Assembly: GCA_026874595.1 (NCBI GenBank)
Contig: CM049313.1
Coordinates: 78,424,659-78,488,658, forward strand
DNA from: Sipunculus nudus
Lineage: Eukaryota; Annelida; Sipuncula; Golfingiida; Sipunculidae
Reading direction: 5' to 3'
DNA length: 64,000 bases
Part shown: piece by piece, positions 1 to 13,605 of the stretch
Numbering within the stretch: position 1 is the first letter of the stretch
Layout of the letters: each line of letters begins with the position of its first letter
Position numbers and translations under genes: made by a program
Notes under the pieces: generated by a model
Told to the model about the DNA's origin: nothing
Database searches by the model: none
Seen by the model: only the letters and a program-made list of their open reading frames with translations

Positions 1-1675
1 TAAGATTTCACGGAGCATATACACAGTTCACAGGTGGACTTTCACGGAGTATATACACAATTTACAGGTCGGATTTCATCCAGCATATATACAGTTCACA
101 GGTAGGATTTCACGGAGCATATAAACAGCTCCCAGGTGGGATTTCACGGAGCATATACACAGTTCACAGGTGGACTTTCACGGAGCATATACACAATTTA
201 CAGGTCGGATTTCATCCAGCATATATACAGTTCACAGGTAGGATTTCACGGAGCATATAAACAGCTCACAGGTCGGATTACATCCAGCATATACACAGTT
301 CACAGGTAGGATTTCACCCAGCATATACACAGTTCACAGGTAGGATTTCACCCAGCATATACACAGTTCACAGATAGGATTTCATCCAGCATATACACAG
401 TTCACAGATAGGATTTCATCCAGCATATACACAGTTCACAGGTAGGATTTCACCCAGCATATACACAGTTTACAGGTAGGATTTCACGGAGCATATAAAC
501 AGCTCCCAGGTGGGATTTCATGGAGCCTATACACAGTTCACAGGTTGACTTTCACGGAGTATATACACAGTTTACAGGTCGGATTTCATCCAGCATAAAC
601 ACAGTTCACAGGTAGGATTTCACCCAGCATATACACAGTTTACAGGTAGGATTTCACGGAGCATATAAACTGCTCCCAGGTGGGATTTCATGGAGCCTAA
701 ACACAATTCACAGGTTGACTTTCACGGAGCATATACACAGTTCATAAGGGTTTCACAGAGCATTTACACAGTTCATAGGTGGGATTTCAAGGAGCATAAC
801 GGTATACACAGTTCAGGGGTTGGAATTCACGGAGCATGTAGAAGGAATTTCACGGAACATATACGCAGTTCATAGGTGGAATTTCACCGAGCATTACACA
901 GTTCACAGGTAGAATTTCACGGAGCATATACACAGTACACAGATATGATTTTAAGCAGCATATACACAATTTACCGGTAGGATTTCACCCAGCATATACA
1001 CAGTTCACAGATAGGATTTCGCCTAGCATATACACAGTTCACAGATAGGATTTCACCCAGCATATACACAGTTCACAGATAGAATTTCACCCAGCATATA
1101 CACAGTTCACATATAGGATTTCACCCAGCATATACACAGTTCACAGGTAGGATTTCAACCCAGCATATACACAGTTCACAGATAGGATTTCACCCAGCAT
1201 ATTCACAGTTCACAGATAGGATTTCACTGAGCATATACATAGTTCACAGGTAGGATTTCACCCAGCATATACACAGCTCACAGGTAGGATTTCAACCCAG
1301 CATATACACAGTTCACAGCTAGGATTTCACCCAGCATATTCACAGTTCACAGGGAGGATTTCACCCAGCATATACACAGTTCACAGATAGGATTTCACCC
1401 AGCATATACACAGTTCACAGATAGGATTTCGCCCAGCATATTCACAGTTCACAGGTAGGATTTCAACCCAGCATATACACAGTTCACAGATAGGATTTCA
1501 CCCAGCATATACACAGTTCACAGGTAGGATTTCGCCCAGCATATTCACAGTTCACAGATAGGATTTCACTGAGCATATACATAGTTCACAGGTAGGATTT
1601 CTCCCAGCATATACACAGTTCACAGGTAGGATTTCGCCCAGCATATACACAGTTCACAGGATGATTTCACCAAGC

Positions 1676-1880
1676 AAGTTTCTATCAAGAAGCATACATC
1701 TGCAACATGTTGAGGAAATCAACAAAGTTGTGACTATAGTTGTTGACTAATTGGCATAAAAAGACCAAAGGTCAGAGGTTACCCGACTGGCACTGGCACC
1801 GGTTCAAACGAGATTATATATTGTCATCAATTCGCAGGAAATAAGTGAAGGGTTTCGTAAAAAATTACAGCCGGAACAAA
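1676..1880. repeat. Satellite spacer, copy 1
   Basis: Non-34-bp sequence between satellite blocks, running from AGTTTCTATCAAGAAGC to the resumption of repeat units at TGTGATTTCAAAG. It includes AGGTCAGAGGTTA at 1769-1781, which resembles a nuclear-receptor DR1 site, and a GGTTCAAAC string that looks like half a tRNA B box. No open frame is convincing. Three further copies lie at 3357, 6878 and 8052. Confidence 0.9.
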
Positions 1881-3356
1881 TGTGATTTCAAAGAGCATAT
1901 ATACAGTTTACAGCTAAGATTTCACGGAGCATATACACAGTTCACAGGTGGACTTTCACGGAGTATATACACAGTTTACAGGTCGGATTTCATCCAGCAT
2001 ATACACAGTTCACAGATAGGATTTCACCCAGCATATACACAGTTTACAGGTAGGATTTCACCCAGCATATACAGAGTTCACAGATAGGATTTCATCCAGC
2101 ATATACACAGTTCACAGGTAGGATTTCATCCAGCATATACACAGTTCACAGGTAGGATTTCAGCCAGCATATACACAGTTCACAGTTAGGATTTCATCCA
2201 GCATATACACAGTTCACAGGTAGGATTTCATCCAGCATATACACAGTTCACAGGTAGGATTTCACCCAGCATATACACAGTTCACAGGTAGGATTTCATC
2301 CAGCATATACACAGTTCACAGGTAGGATTTCATCCAGCATATACACAGTTCACAGGTAGGATTTCATCCAGCATATACACAGTTCACAGGTAGGATTTCA
2401 CCCAGCATATACACAGTTCACAGGTAGGATTTCACCCAGCATATACACAGTTCACAGGTAGGTTTTCATCCAGCATATAAAGAGTTCACAGGTAGGATTT
2501 CATTCAGTATATACACAGTTCACAGGTAGGATTTCACCCAGCATATACACAGTTCACAGGTAGGATTTCATCCAGCATATACACAGTTCACAGGTAGGAT
2601 TTCATCCAGCATATACACAGTTCACAGGTAGGATTTCACCCAGCATATACACAGTTCACAGGTAGGATTTCATCCAGCATATACACAGTTCACTGATAGG
2701 ATTTCACCCAGCATATACTCAGTTTACAGGTCGGATTTCATCCAGCATATACACAGTTCACAGGTAGAATTTCACCCAGCATATACACAGTTCACAGGTA
2801 GGTTTTCACCCAGCATATACACAGTTTACAGGTAGGATTTCACCCAGGTTATACACATTTCACAGGTAGGATTTCAACCAGCATATACACAGTTCATAGG
2901 ATGATTTCATCAAACATATACACAGTTCACAGATAGGATTTCACCCAGGATATACACAGTTTACAGGTCGGATTTCATCCAGCATATACACAGTTTACAG
3001 GTAGGATTTCACCCAGCATATACACAGTTCACAGGTAGGATTTCATCCAGCATATACACAGTTTACAGGTAGGATTTCACCCAGCATATACACAGTTCAC
3101 AGATAGGATTTCATCCAGCATATACACAGTTCACAGATAGGATTTCATCCAGCATATACACAGTGCACAGGTAGGATTTCATCCAGCATATACACAGTTC
3201 ACAGGTAGGATTTCATCCAGCATATACACAGTTCACAGATAGGATTTCACTGAGCATATACATAGTTCACAGGTAGGATTTCTCCCAGCATATACACAGT
3301 TCACAGGTAGGATTTCACCCAGCATATACACAGTTCACAGGATGATTTCACCAAGC

Positions 3357-3561
3357 AAGTTTCTATCAAGAAGCATACATCTGCAACATGTTGAGGAAAT
3401 CAACAAAGTTGTGACTATAGTTGTTGACTAATTGGCATAAAAAGACCAAAGGTCAGAGGTTACCCGACTGGCACTGGCACCGGTTCAAACGATATTATAT
3501 ATTGTCATCAATTCGCAGGAAATAAGTGAAGGGTTTCGTAAAAAATTACAGCCGGAACAAA
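3357..3561. repeat. Satellite spacer, copy 2
   Basis: Nearly identical to copy 1 and offset from it by 1,681 bp. The visible change is GAGATTATAT to GATATTATAT. The flanking satellite units are also copied, so this is part of a recent duplication of a whole higher-order unit. Confidence 0.9.
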
Positions 3562-6500
3562 TGTGATTTCAAAGAGCATATATACAGTTTACAGCTAAGA
3601 TTTCACGGAGCATATACACAGTTCACAGGTGGACTTTCACGGAGTATATACACAGTTTACAGGTCGGATTTCATCCAGCATATACACAGTTCACAGATAG
3701 GATTTCACCCAGCATATACACAGTTTACAGGTAGGATTTCACCCAGCATATACAGAGTTCACAGATAGGATTTCATCCAGCATATACACAGTTCACAGGT
3801 AGGATTTCATCCAGCATATACACAGTTCACAGGTAGGATTTCAGCCAGCATATACACAGTTCACAGTTAGGATTTCATCCAGCATATACACAGTTCACAG
3901 GTAGGATTTCATCCAGCATATACACAGTTCACAGGTAGGATTTCACCCAGCATATACACAGTTCACAGGTAGGATTTCATCCAGCATATACACAGTTCAC
4001 AGGTAGGATTTCATCCAGCATATACACAGTTCACAGGTAGGATTTCATCCAGCATATACACAGTTCACAGGTAGGATTTCACCCAGCATATACACAGTTC
4101 ACAGGTAGGATTTCACCCAGCATATACACAGTTCACAGGTAGGATTTCATCCAGCATATACCCAGTTCACAGGTAGGATTTCATTCAGTATATACACAGT
4201 TCACAGGTAGGATTTCACCCAGCATATACACAGTTCACAGGTAGGATTTCATCCAGCATATACACAGTTCACAGGTAGGATTTCATCCAGCATATACACA
4301 GTTCACAGGTAGGATTTCACCCAGCATATACACAGTTCACAGGTAGGATTTCATCCAGCATATACACAGTTCACTGATAGGATTTCACCCAGCATATACT
4401 CAGTTTACAGGTCGGATTTCATCCAGCATATACACAGTTCACAGGTAGAATTTCACCCAGCATATACACAGTTCACAGGTAGGTTTTCACCCAGCATATA
4501 CACAGTTTACAGGTAGGATTTCACCCAGGTTATACACATTTCACAGGTAGGATTTCAACCAGCATATACACAGTTCATAGGATGATTTCACCAAACATAT
4601 ACACAGTTCACAGATAGGATTTCACCCAGGATATACACAGTTTACAGGTCGGATTTCATCCAGCATATACACAGTTTACAGGTAGGATTTCACCCAGCAT
4701 ATACACAGTTCACAGGTAGGATTTCATCCAGCATATACACAGTTTACAGGTAGGATTTCACCCAGCATATACACAGTTCACAGATAGGATTTCATCCAGC
4801 ATATACACAGTTCACAGATAGGATTTCATCCAGCATATACACAGTGCACAGGTAGGATTTCATCCAGCATATACACAGTTCACAGGTAGGATTTCATCCA
4901 GCATATACACAGTTCACAGGTAGGATTTCATCCAGCATATACACAGTTCACAGGTAGGATTTCACCCAGCATATACACAGTTCACAGGTAAGATTTCATC
5001 CAGCATATACAGAGTTCACAGGTAGGATTTCATCCAGCATATACACAGTTCACAGATAGGATTTCATCCAGCATATACACAGTTCACAGGTAGGATTTCA
5101 CCCAGCATATACACAGTTCACAGGAAGGATTTCACCCAACATATACACAGTTCACAGGAAGGATTTCACCCAACATATACACAGTTCACAGGTAGGATTT
5201 CATCCAGCATATACACAGTTCACAGGTAGGATTTCATCCAGTATATACACAGTTCACAGGTAGGATTTCACCCAGCATATACACAGTTCACAGGTAGGAT
5301 TTCATCCAGCATATACACAGTTCACAGGTAGGATTTCATCCAGCATATACACAGTTCACAGGTAGGATTTCACCCAGCATATACACAGTTGACAGGTAGG
5401 ATTTCATCCAGCATATACACAGTTCACTGATAGGATTTCACCAAGCATATACTCAGTTTACAGGTCGGATTTCATCCAGCATTTACACAGTTCACAGGTA
5501 GAATTTCACCCAGCATATACACAGTTCACAGGTAGGATTTCACCCAGCATATACACAGTTCACAGGTAGGATTTCACCCAGCATATACACAGTTCACAGG
5601 TAGGATTTCAAGCACTATATACACAATTTACAGGTAGGATTTCGCCCAGCATATACACAGTTCACAGATAGGATTTCACCCAGCATATACACAGTTCACA
5701 GGTATGATTTCACCCAGCATATACACAGTTCACAGATAGGATTTCATCCAGCATATACACAGTTCACAGGTAGGATTTCACCCAGCATATACACAGTTCA
5801 CAGATAGGATTTCATCCAGCATATACACACTTCACAGATAGGATTTCACCCAGCATATACACAGTTCACAGGAAGGATTTCACCCAGCATATACACAATT
5901 TACAGGTAGGATTTCACCCAGCATATACACAGTTCACAGAAAGGATTTCACCCAGCATATACACAGTTCACAGGTAGGATTTCACCCAGCATATACACAG
6001 TTCACAGATAGGATTTCATCCAGCATATACACAGTTCACAGGTAGGATTTCACCCAGCATATACACAGTTCACAGGTAGGATTTCAAGCACTATATACAC
6101 AATTTACAGGTAGGATTTCACCCAGCATATACACAGTTCACAGATAGGATTTCACCCAGCATATACACAGTTCACAGGTAGGATTTCAACCCAGCATATA
6201 CACAGTTCACAGGTAGGATTTCATCCAGCATATACACAGTTCACAGGTAGGATTTCATCCAGCATATACACAGTTCACAGGTAGGATTTCACCCAGCATA
6301 TACACAGTTCACAGGTAGGATTTCAAGCACTATATACACAATTTACAGGTAGGATTTCGCCCAGCATATACACACTTCACAGGTAGGATTTCACCCAGCA
6401 TATACACAGTTCACAGGTAGGATTTCAACCCAGCATATACACAGTTCACAGATAGGATTTCACCCAGCATATACACAGTTCACAGGTGGACTTTCACGGA

Positions 6501-6877
6501 GTATATACACAGTTTACAGGTCGGATTTCATCCAGCATATACACAGTTCACAGGTAGGATTTCACCCAGCATATACACAGTTCACAGGTAGGATTTCACC
6601 CAGCATATACACAGTTCACAGGTAGGAGTTCACCCAGCATATACACAGTTCACAGGTAGGATTTCAACCCAGCATATACACAGTTCACAGAAAGGATTTC
6701 ACCCAGCATATACACAGTTCACAGGTAGGATTTCGCCCAGCATATTCACAGTTCACAGATAAGATTTCACTGAGCATATACATAGTTCACAGGTAGGATT
6801 TCTCCCAGCATATACACAGTTCACAGGTAGGATTTCACCCAGCATATACACAGTTCACAGGATGATTTCATCAAGCA

Positions 6878-7081
6878 AGTTTCTATCAAGAAGCATACAT
6901 CTGCAACATGTTGAGGAAATCAACAAAGTTGTGACTATAGTTGTTGACTAATTGGCATAAAAAGACCAAAGGTCAGAGGTTACCCGACTGGCACTGGCAC
7001 CGGTTCAAACGAGATTATATATTGTCATCAATTCGCAGGAAATAAGTGAAGGGTTTCGTAAAAAATTACAGCCGGAACAAA
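6878..7081. repeat. Satellite spacer, copy 3
   Basis: Same spacer, 3,521 bp after copy 2. It is preceded by the same terminal block of variant units (TTTCACTGAGCATATACATAG, then TTTCTCCCAGC) seen before the other copies. Confidence 0.9.
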
Positions 7082-8051
7082 TGTGATTTCAAAGAGCATA
7101 TATACAGTTTACAGGTAAGATTTCACGGAGCATATACACAGTTCACAGGTGGACTTTCACGGAGTATATACACAGTTTACAGGTCGGATTTTATCCAGCA
7201 TATACACAGTTCACAGGTAGGATTTCACCCAGCATATACACAGTTCACAGGTAGGATTTCACCCAGCATATACACAGTTCACAGATAGGATTTCTCCCAG
7301 CATATACATAGTTCACAGGTAGTATTTCACCCAGCATATACACAGTTCACAGGTAGGATTTCACCCAGCATATACACAGTTCACAGATAGGATTTCATCC
7401 AGCATATACACAGTTCACAGGTAGGATTTCATCCAGCATATACACAGTTCACAGGTAGGATTTCACCCAGCATATACACAGTTCACAGGTAGGATTTCAA
7501 GCACTATATACACAATTTACAGGTAGGATTTCGCCCAGCATATACACAGTTCACAGGTAGGATTTCACCCAGCATATACACAGTTCACAGGTAGGATTTC
7601 AACCCAGCATATACACAGTTCACAGATAGGATTTCACCCAGCATATACACAGTTCACAGGTGGACTTTCACGGAGTATATACACAGTTTACAGGTCGCAT
7701 TTCATCCAGCATATACACAGTTCACAGGTAGGATTTCACCCAGCATATACACAGTTCACAGGTAGGATTTCACCCAGCATATACACAGTTCACAGGTAGG
7801 AGTTCACCCAGCATATACACAGTTCACAGGTAGGATTTCAACCCAGCATATACACAGTTCACAGAAAGGATTTCACCCAGCATATACACAGTTCACAGGT
7901 AGGATTTCGCCCAGCATATTCACAGTTCACAGATAGGATTTCACTGAGCATATACATAGTTCACAGGTAGGATTTCTCCCAGCATATACACAGTTCACAG
8001 GTAGGATTTCACCCAGCATATACACAGTTCACAGGATGATTTCATCAAGCA

Positions 8052-8255
8052 AGTTTCTATCAAGAAGCATACATCTGCAACATGTTGAGGAAATCAACAA
8101 AGTTGTGACTATAGTTGTTGACTAATTGGCATAAAAAGACCAAAGGTCAGAGGTTACCCGACTGGCACTGGCACCGGTTCAAACGAGATTATATATTGTC
8201 ATCAATTCGCAGGAAATAAGTGAAGGGTTTCGTAAAAAATTACAGCCGGAACAAA
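8052..8255. repeat. Satellite spacer, copy 4
   Basis: Same spacer, 1,174 bp after copy 3. The ~390 bp of satellite before copies 3 and 4 are almost the same, including the rare TAGGAGTTCACCC unit, which indicates a second local duplication. Confidence 0.9.
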
Positions 8256-8650
8256 TGTGATTTCAAAGAGCATATATACAGTTTACAGCTAAGATTTCAC
8301 GGAGCATATACACAGTTCATAGGTGGACTTTCACTGAGCATATACACAGTTTACAGGTAGGATTTCACCCAGCATATACACAGTTCACAGGTGGGATTTC
8401 ACCCAGCATATACACAGTTCACAGGTGGGATTTCACCCAGCATATACACAGTTCACAGGTGGGATTTCACCCAGCATATACACAGTTTACAGGTAGGATT
8501 TCACCCAGCATATACACAGTTCACAGGTGGGATTTCACCCAGCATATACACAGTTCACAGGTGGGATTTTTCCCGGCACGTACACAGTTCACATATGGGA
8601 TTTTACGGAACATAGCCACAGTCCACAGTTCGAATTTCACGGATGCCTTT

Positions 8651-9330
8651 GACACTCGGAAAGCGAATACTGACTGGTTTTTTTCGAGTCATGCTTCTTA
8701 ATTGCAAGTTTAAGATTTATTTTATTTTCAAATTCATAAAACGCAATAAAAACACATCAATTTGTAGCTTTAAGTATGTGCGGGTTCCAGGCCTGATCTC
8801 GAGGGAATTTAATAACTGACACCTGATACTGTAGCACTGATCAATTAAAAAGAAAATAACGAATTTTAATCGAATCAGTACCTGATTCTGTAACATATTA
8901 AGCTGAATACTTTTTTAAAGTTTAAAATTGCTATAGAATTTTTAAGTCCCTAGTGATTTTTCTGCACATGCCAAAATTGTGAAAAGTGCGGAACATATGC
9001 AAGAAAATGTGTAACAACTTTCCTTTACGGGTGTTGATCGACTCAACATGGAAAAATTCTCCTACAAAAAAAAACATTCATGGGCTGAACATGCAAATGT
9101 ATTCAGTTGACCCAGTGAAACCAATAATAAATGTCATCGGCAACCAATAGTTGACGCTGTATCGACTTTCCCATATTTTAAAAAAAACACGAGCACAAGC
9201 GGCACGGCGATACACATGCGGGGGATGCATTTATGGAGAGATTATTATGATAATAAATTACATGATGTTGGCTTTTCCTACTTGGCCCGCATGAATGAAG
9301 AGGCTGGCAGCGTACAGAAGCGAATCCAGG
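8651..9330. other. Intergenic sequence with no recognised feature
   Basis: AT-rich unique-looking DNA to the right of the satellite. No open frame, splice-bounded exon, RNA gene or clear inverted-end element was found. Confidence 0.6.
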
Positions 9331-9342
9331 GGAGGGGTTAAG

Positions 9343-9465
9343 AGGGTCGGGACCCCCCCCCCCCCTTTTTTTTTTTTTTGCTCACCCCCCCATCCCCCCT
9401 GTAACCTTTTTGTAAGGGTATCAGACCAACTATGCTTCCTTAATTGACCCCCCCCCCTCCTTTTC
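9343..9465. repeat. Poly-C/poly-T low-complexity tract
   Basis: Contains a long C run followed directly by a T run, then further C-rich runs (CACCCCCCCATCCCCCC and ACCCCCCCCC). This looks like low-complexity expansion. It is not part of any gene I can see. Confidence 0.85.
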
Positions 9466-9470
9466 CGGAC

Positions 9471-10260
9471 CTTGTGACCTTTTTCTTAAGTTCTATCATT
9501 AGTTCTGCTGGGCAGGACCCCTACTTTTCCTAAATCATGAACCTGCCCCCGATGTACAACGCAATTAAGGTTGTGCAGTTACATATTCACTCAGAAAATA
9601 CGCGTATACTGATTTCTTGTAGCACTGGCGTTTATAGGTAACCATAAACATGTAAGTTGCATTTTACGACTGACAGTCTGTGTAGGCCTATGTGATACTG
9701 AACCCATACAGCAGGCCTCGATGAAATATCGCCTTATGCAATGTATTTTTTTATAAATCTGATGAAATTCTTTTTTGTTATGAACAATGATGAATATCCT
9801 TGCATATTCAGGGATGACAAACGATTAACAATGGACAGGCAGGGTTAATTTTAAAATGAAATTATAATGAGAAAACGTAATTTTGGTTTGCTGAAAACAT
9901 CCCACTATTCTGCGGGCGCATTTCTATTATTCGAGGGCCAAGCAGAATATTGATTTTTCGTGTCATAATTCTTTAGCTTTATTTCTATCGTTAATCATAG
10001 AATTTGTGTATGCCAAATCCATTTACATCCTATGCTAAATCCGTATTACGTTTTTCACAAGAATACTTAAATGAAAATTTACAAGTATATTTTCACTAAT
10101 TCACCCGTCTTGTATTTGAGGTTTTGAACATAGCCTTAGGATATATATGAGATTGGTGGAATCATTTTAAATATCTGATAGTTCTTATTTCGTCGTATCT
10201 TTACCTCAGAACATTGTGACATTTACAAATAATCAACGTACGGCGTTCGGTATTTAGAGC
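9471..10260. other. Intergenic sequence with no recognised feature
   Basis: AT-rich DNA without a supported gene, RNA or terminal-repeat structure. Confidence 0.55.
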
Positions 10261-10263
10261 CGC

Positions 10264-10264
<1 letters not shown>

Positions 10265-10303
<39 letters not shown>
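10265..10303. repeat. (TA)n(TG)n microsatellite
   Basis: ATATATATATG grades into an uninterrupted TG dinucleotide run and ends at TCACGTGA. Confidence 0.95.
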
Positions 10304-10304
<1 letters not shown>

Positions 10305-11129
10305 ACGTGAAAAGATATTTTATTAATATCTGTATTCTATTTATTGAAGTCTGTGGGTGTATAAGTGACCACAGGTCACAGGCTTGGAAATCGGTTTTCA
10401 GGGACAAATTGTGGTCAAATGGCACCTTACCTGGTCACAGCAACCTAAATGAGATCTATAAAAAAAATTATTCATTTAAATTTGTGAAACAATATATTAG
10501 ACAGGTAGAAAATTTAAAGTAATCCTACAGAAAGTATTAATTTGGACTGTATGGTACGTTGGATTTAGCACAATACAAGGAACAGGCCTACTAAAGACTG
10601 TCATATACGTCTAAAACGACAAAACACACACGAAACAAAGGCAGACTGAGACATGAGTAAGAAAAAGAATATACATGTCACACTAAGAACTGTTACACTG
10701 TGAATACATAAAACAACTACATTAGATAAAAAAAAACTATTTATATAACTAATACTGTATACAGAGTTTATAAACTTTGAGCAAATCAAAAATTCATGAT
10801 TTTTCGTGAATTTTACAGGACCTGCAACAACATCCTTGATCATCTAAATTCGAAGAATAGCTCAAAGAATACATATATAGTGAAATATATTTAAGATTAT
10901 TATTTCTCATATTAGTTTTAGGGGAGAAGCACAAAAATGTGAAAATTTTTAATTTTACTCTCATTTGTAAAAAACAAGGCCGACAGGCCTAATGCGAACC
11001 TGTGCATTGGGAAATACACCAGGTATAATACTTCAATGCTGGACCAATACTTTTCATGTATATGAACAATGCTAGTACTAAACATTTTGAATAAGAAACA
11101 ATAACACAAACATCACTGCTGAAATTCTG

Positions 11130-13605
11130 GCATGGGTGCACAAAACACAAAAAAATGGTTGTAGCTGGCACCACTAGTCTTGTATATAACGAAGCTATCA
11201 GAGATATATACTTATGCCCAATTTCATACTGATATATCAAACCCCTCTTGAGAAAAAAGCAGGGACACTCATTGTACATCAATTGTTGTAGGTGGCACCA
11301 CCAGTCTTTTATACGACAAAGCTATTCAATATGTAAAAATATGCTCAATTTCAGGCTGATATATCAAATTCCTCTGTAGAAATAAGCAGGCACATACATT
11401 GTGCAAAAGTAACTGTAGGTGGCGACACCTGTCTTGTGAACGAGAAAGCCATCAAAGACACATAGACAGGTCAAGATATCAGGCTAATACATCAAACTTA
11501 CCTTGAGTCTGATGCATGGGGCTGACCAGGCTTAGGTGAGAAAGTCAGTTGCTCCGTGTGAACTGTGACAAATTGCTTGCTCAGGCTACTGCACTGAGTG
11601 AACTCATGACCTGCACCTGGCTAGACTGAGTGAACTTTTGACCAGTACCTGGCAGCATTGAGTGAACTCTTGACCTGTTGCATAAAGCTATAAATAGATC
11701 CAGGCTGAACTTTGGTGCCAAATCTGATGCAGTTGGCAGTCTGCCAAGGCTATAAATAGAATGCTGCTACTGCACTGAGTGAACTCCTGACCTATACCTG
11801 GCTGCACTGAGTGAACTCTTGACCTGTTGCCTTATCTAATACAGATGGCAGCTATAAATAGATCCAGACTGACCTTTGGCCTGTGGCCAAATTTGAAATA
11901 GTAGCCAAACCATTGCATAAGCTCATAGATTTGCTTCACATGCAGCCCCAAGGGGCATGAAACCCATGAGGTGATCACATGATACTCATGAGGTGATCAC
12001 ATGCTACCTATGAGGTGACCACATGGTGCCCATGAGCGTTCACATGTCACCCATGAGGTGATCACATGCCTTGAGCTTGGCTGCACTGATTGAACTCTTG
12101 ACCTATATCTGGCTGCACTGAATGAACTCTTGACCTGTTGCCAAATCTGAAACAGTAGGCAGTTTCTCAATCTATTTATAGATGCAGATACAATCTTGGC
12201 ATGTTTGTTAATCTGTTTACACGTACTGAAAGACTTTTTTTCAAGCTGACATATTTATAAACTTTTTTTTTATCAAAATATCTAGAATAATAAAAGATGC
12301 AGTCCTTTCATTGTTAAAGGTCCAATTATTCTGCCAAAAATCATTCAAGTAAACTTGAACAAAGGCTAACTAAGAATAATTTTGTGCAATGTTACAGACG
12401 TAATAATTGAAGCAATTATTTTGTAGAAGAATATTATTCCAGTCCTCAGTTTGAAATAGACATAATAATGGCCATAAGACCAACTTAAGCTTTCCACGAC
12501 TCAATAAAAAAATCAACAAACTCAATCTTTTCTGATATGATTTGAAGAACAATGTCCTAGGATAATTCTTTTGAAAAATTGAACGATTCAACTTGACAGT
12601 TTCATCATAAACATTTAAAGCTGAAAGGGGCTAAATTTATGAGGTTTTTGCCCGTAAAAACAGGTCAATGTAGGTGGCACCACGAAATCTGTAACTTCAA
12701 ATGAGTCATGTGACAAACATTTACACAATACTTTGCAATGCTAGCTTCCATCATTTCTGAGATAACTAGGTCAGAATGCTTACTTGGCCAAATGACTAAG
12801 TTCAAATTCGTGTAACTCCGCTAAAATTCATCAAATGCAAATCATTTGATCAAACTTGAGAGGGCTTTCCTCTGGGATCATTTCTGTAAAATATTGAACA
12901 ATTTGGCTGGACCGTTTACAAGAAGAAGACTTTTAAAGTTTTTTCAGCTTTTTCCCTATAAAATCTAATTAAATGCAGATAACAAAAAATAAGCTGAATC
13001 CCACAACATTTCATAAGTGACAGAGTATTGCATAAAATCTGAGGATGGTAGCTCCTGCTATTCCTGAGAAATTATGGGTTAATGTACAGATGACCAATGA
13101 CCCCCTTACAAAAAAAGGTCAATGCAGGTGGCACCTGAATTTCATATATGACTCATGTGACCAACACAGGCATAAAATTTGGTGATGATAGCTCCAGCCG
13201 TTTCTGAGATTGTAATTTTTAGTATGCTATTTTGGACAGATGACTAAGTTCAACTTCCTGTAACTCGGCCAAAAATCACCGAACTTAAACCATTCGAATA
13301 ACCTTGAGAGATTGTTTCAGGAAACATTTCTGTGATATATTGGACAATTTGGCTGAACAGTTTCGGAGGAGAAGATTTTTAAAGCTTTTTTTAGCTTTTT
13401 TTTTCCTATAAAATCTAAGAAAATGCAGTAAGCAAAAATAAGCAAAATCCGATAGAGATTTTTAGATGTCTTATTTTTTGCATAAATTTTTTTTATGCTA
13501 ACTCTTGCCATTTTCAAGATAGTATGGGTTAACGTACATACGACGGAGGATGGACGCCGGACGACGCCACACCATCGCATAAGCTAACAGATTCGATAAA
13601 AAAGT
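11130..13605. repeat. Interspersed repeat block with GTAGGTGGCACCA modules
   Basis: The motif TGTAGGTGGCACCACCAGTCT or a close variant recurs at about 11161, 11288, 11408, 12668 and 13123. Each copy is followed by similar text (CTTGTATACGA.. AAGCTAT, then ATATATCAAACC). The same motif occurs at 29960, 39008, 40540, 40866 and 41725, so it belongs to a dispersed family. The block ends with GGACGCCGGACGACGCC and GCATAAGCTAACAG, which resemble the ends of molluscan dispersed repeats. No protein-coding region is seen. The exact limits are uncertain. Confidence 0.6.
11540..12160. repeat. Irregular tandem repeats CTGCACTGAGTGAACTC and ATGAGGTGATCACATG
   Basis: Two short families lie side by side. 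The phrase CTGCACTGAGTGAACTCTTG, followed by ACCTGTTGC, recurs about seven times with variation. A 22-23-bp unit with the core CCCATGAGGTGATCACATG is repeated about five times at 11960-12068. The palindrome TGATCA sits in the middle of that unit. Confidence 0.75.

Larger units (their letters stand above)
1..8650. repeat. 34-bp tandem satellite array with higher-order structure
   Basis: A head-to-tail array of a 34-bp unit fills this stretch. The common unit contains GGTAGGATTTCAYCCAGC followed by ATATACACAG. Variants alternate CACCC, CATCC, CACGG and CGCCC after ATTT, and GGTAGG, GATAGG, GGTCGG and GGTGGG at the unit start. The array is already running at base 1, so it extends left of the window. 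It stops near 8650, where the last units decay, as expected at an array edge. Four copies of one ~205-bp spacer interrupt it. About 230 units are present (estimated from length). The short open frames inside it arise from the repeat and are not taken as genes. Confidence 0.97.

Noticed and set aside
1-8650. CRISPR-like regular repeat
   Set aside because: The 34-bp units abut directly with no unique spacers and the context is an animal genome, so this is a satellite.
8391-8701. Overlapping open frames of 74-80 codons in the satellite, open in several forward frames
   Set aside because: The 34-bp unit rotates frame every repeat, so any stretch of GGTGGG variants is open in all frames. The predicted peptide is just the repeat. 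The recurring 80-codon frames at 1845, 3526 and 7046 are copies of the same spacer-plus-satellite sequence.
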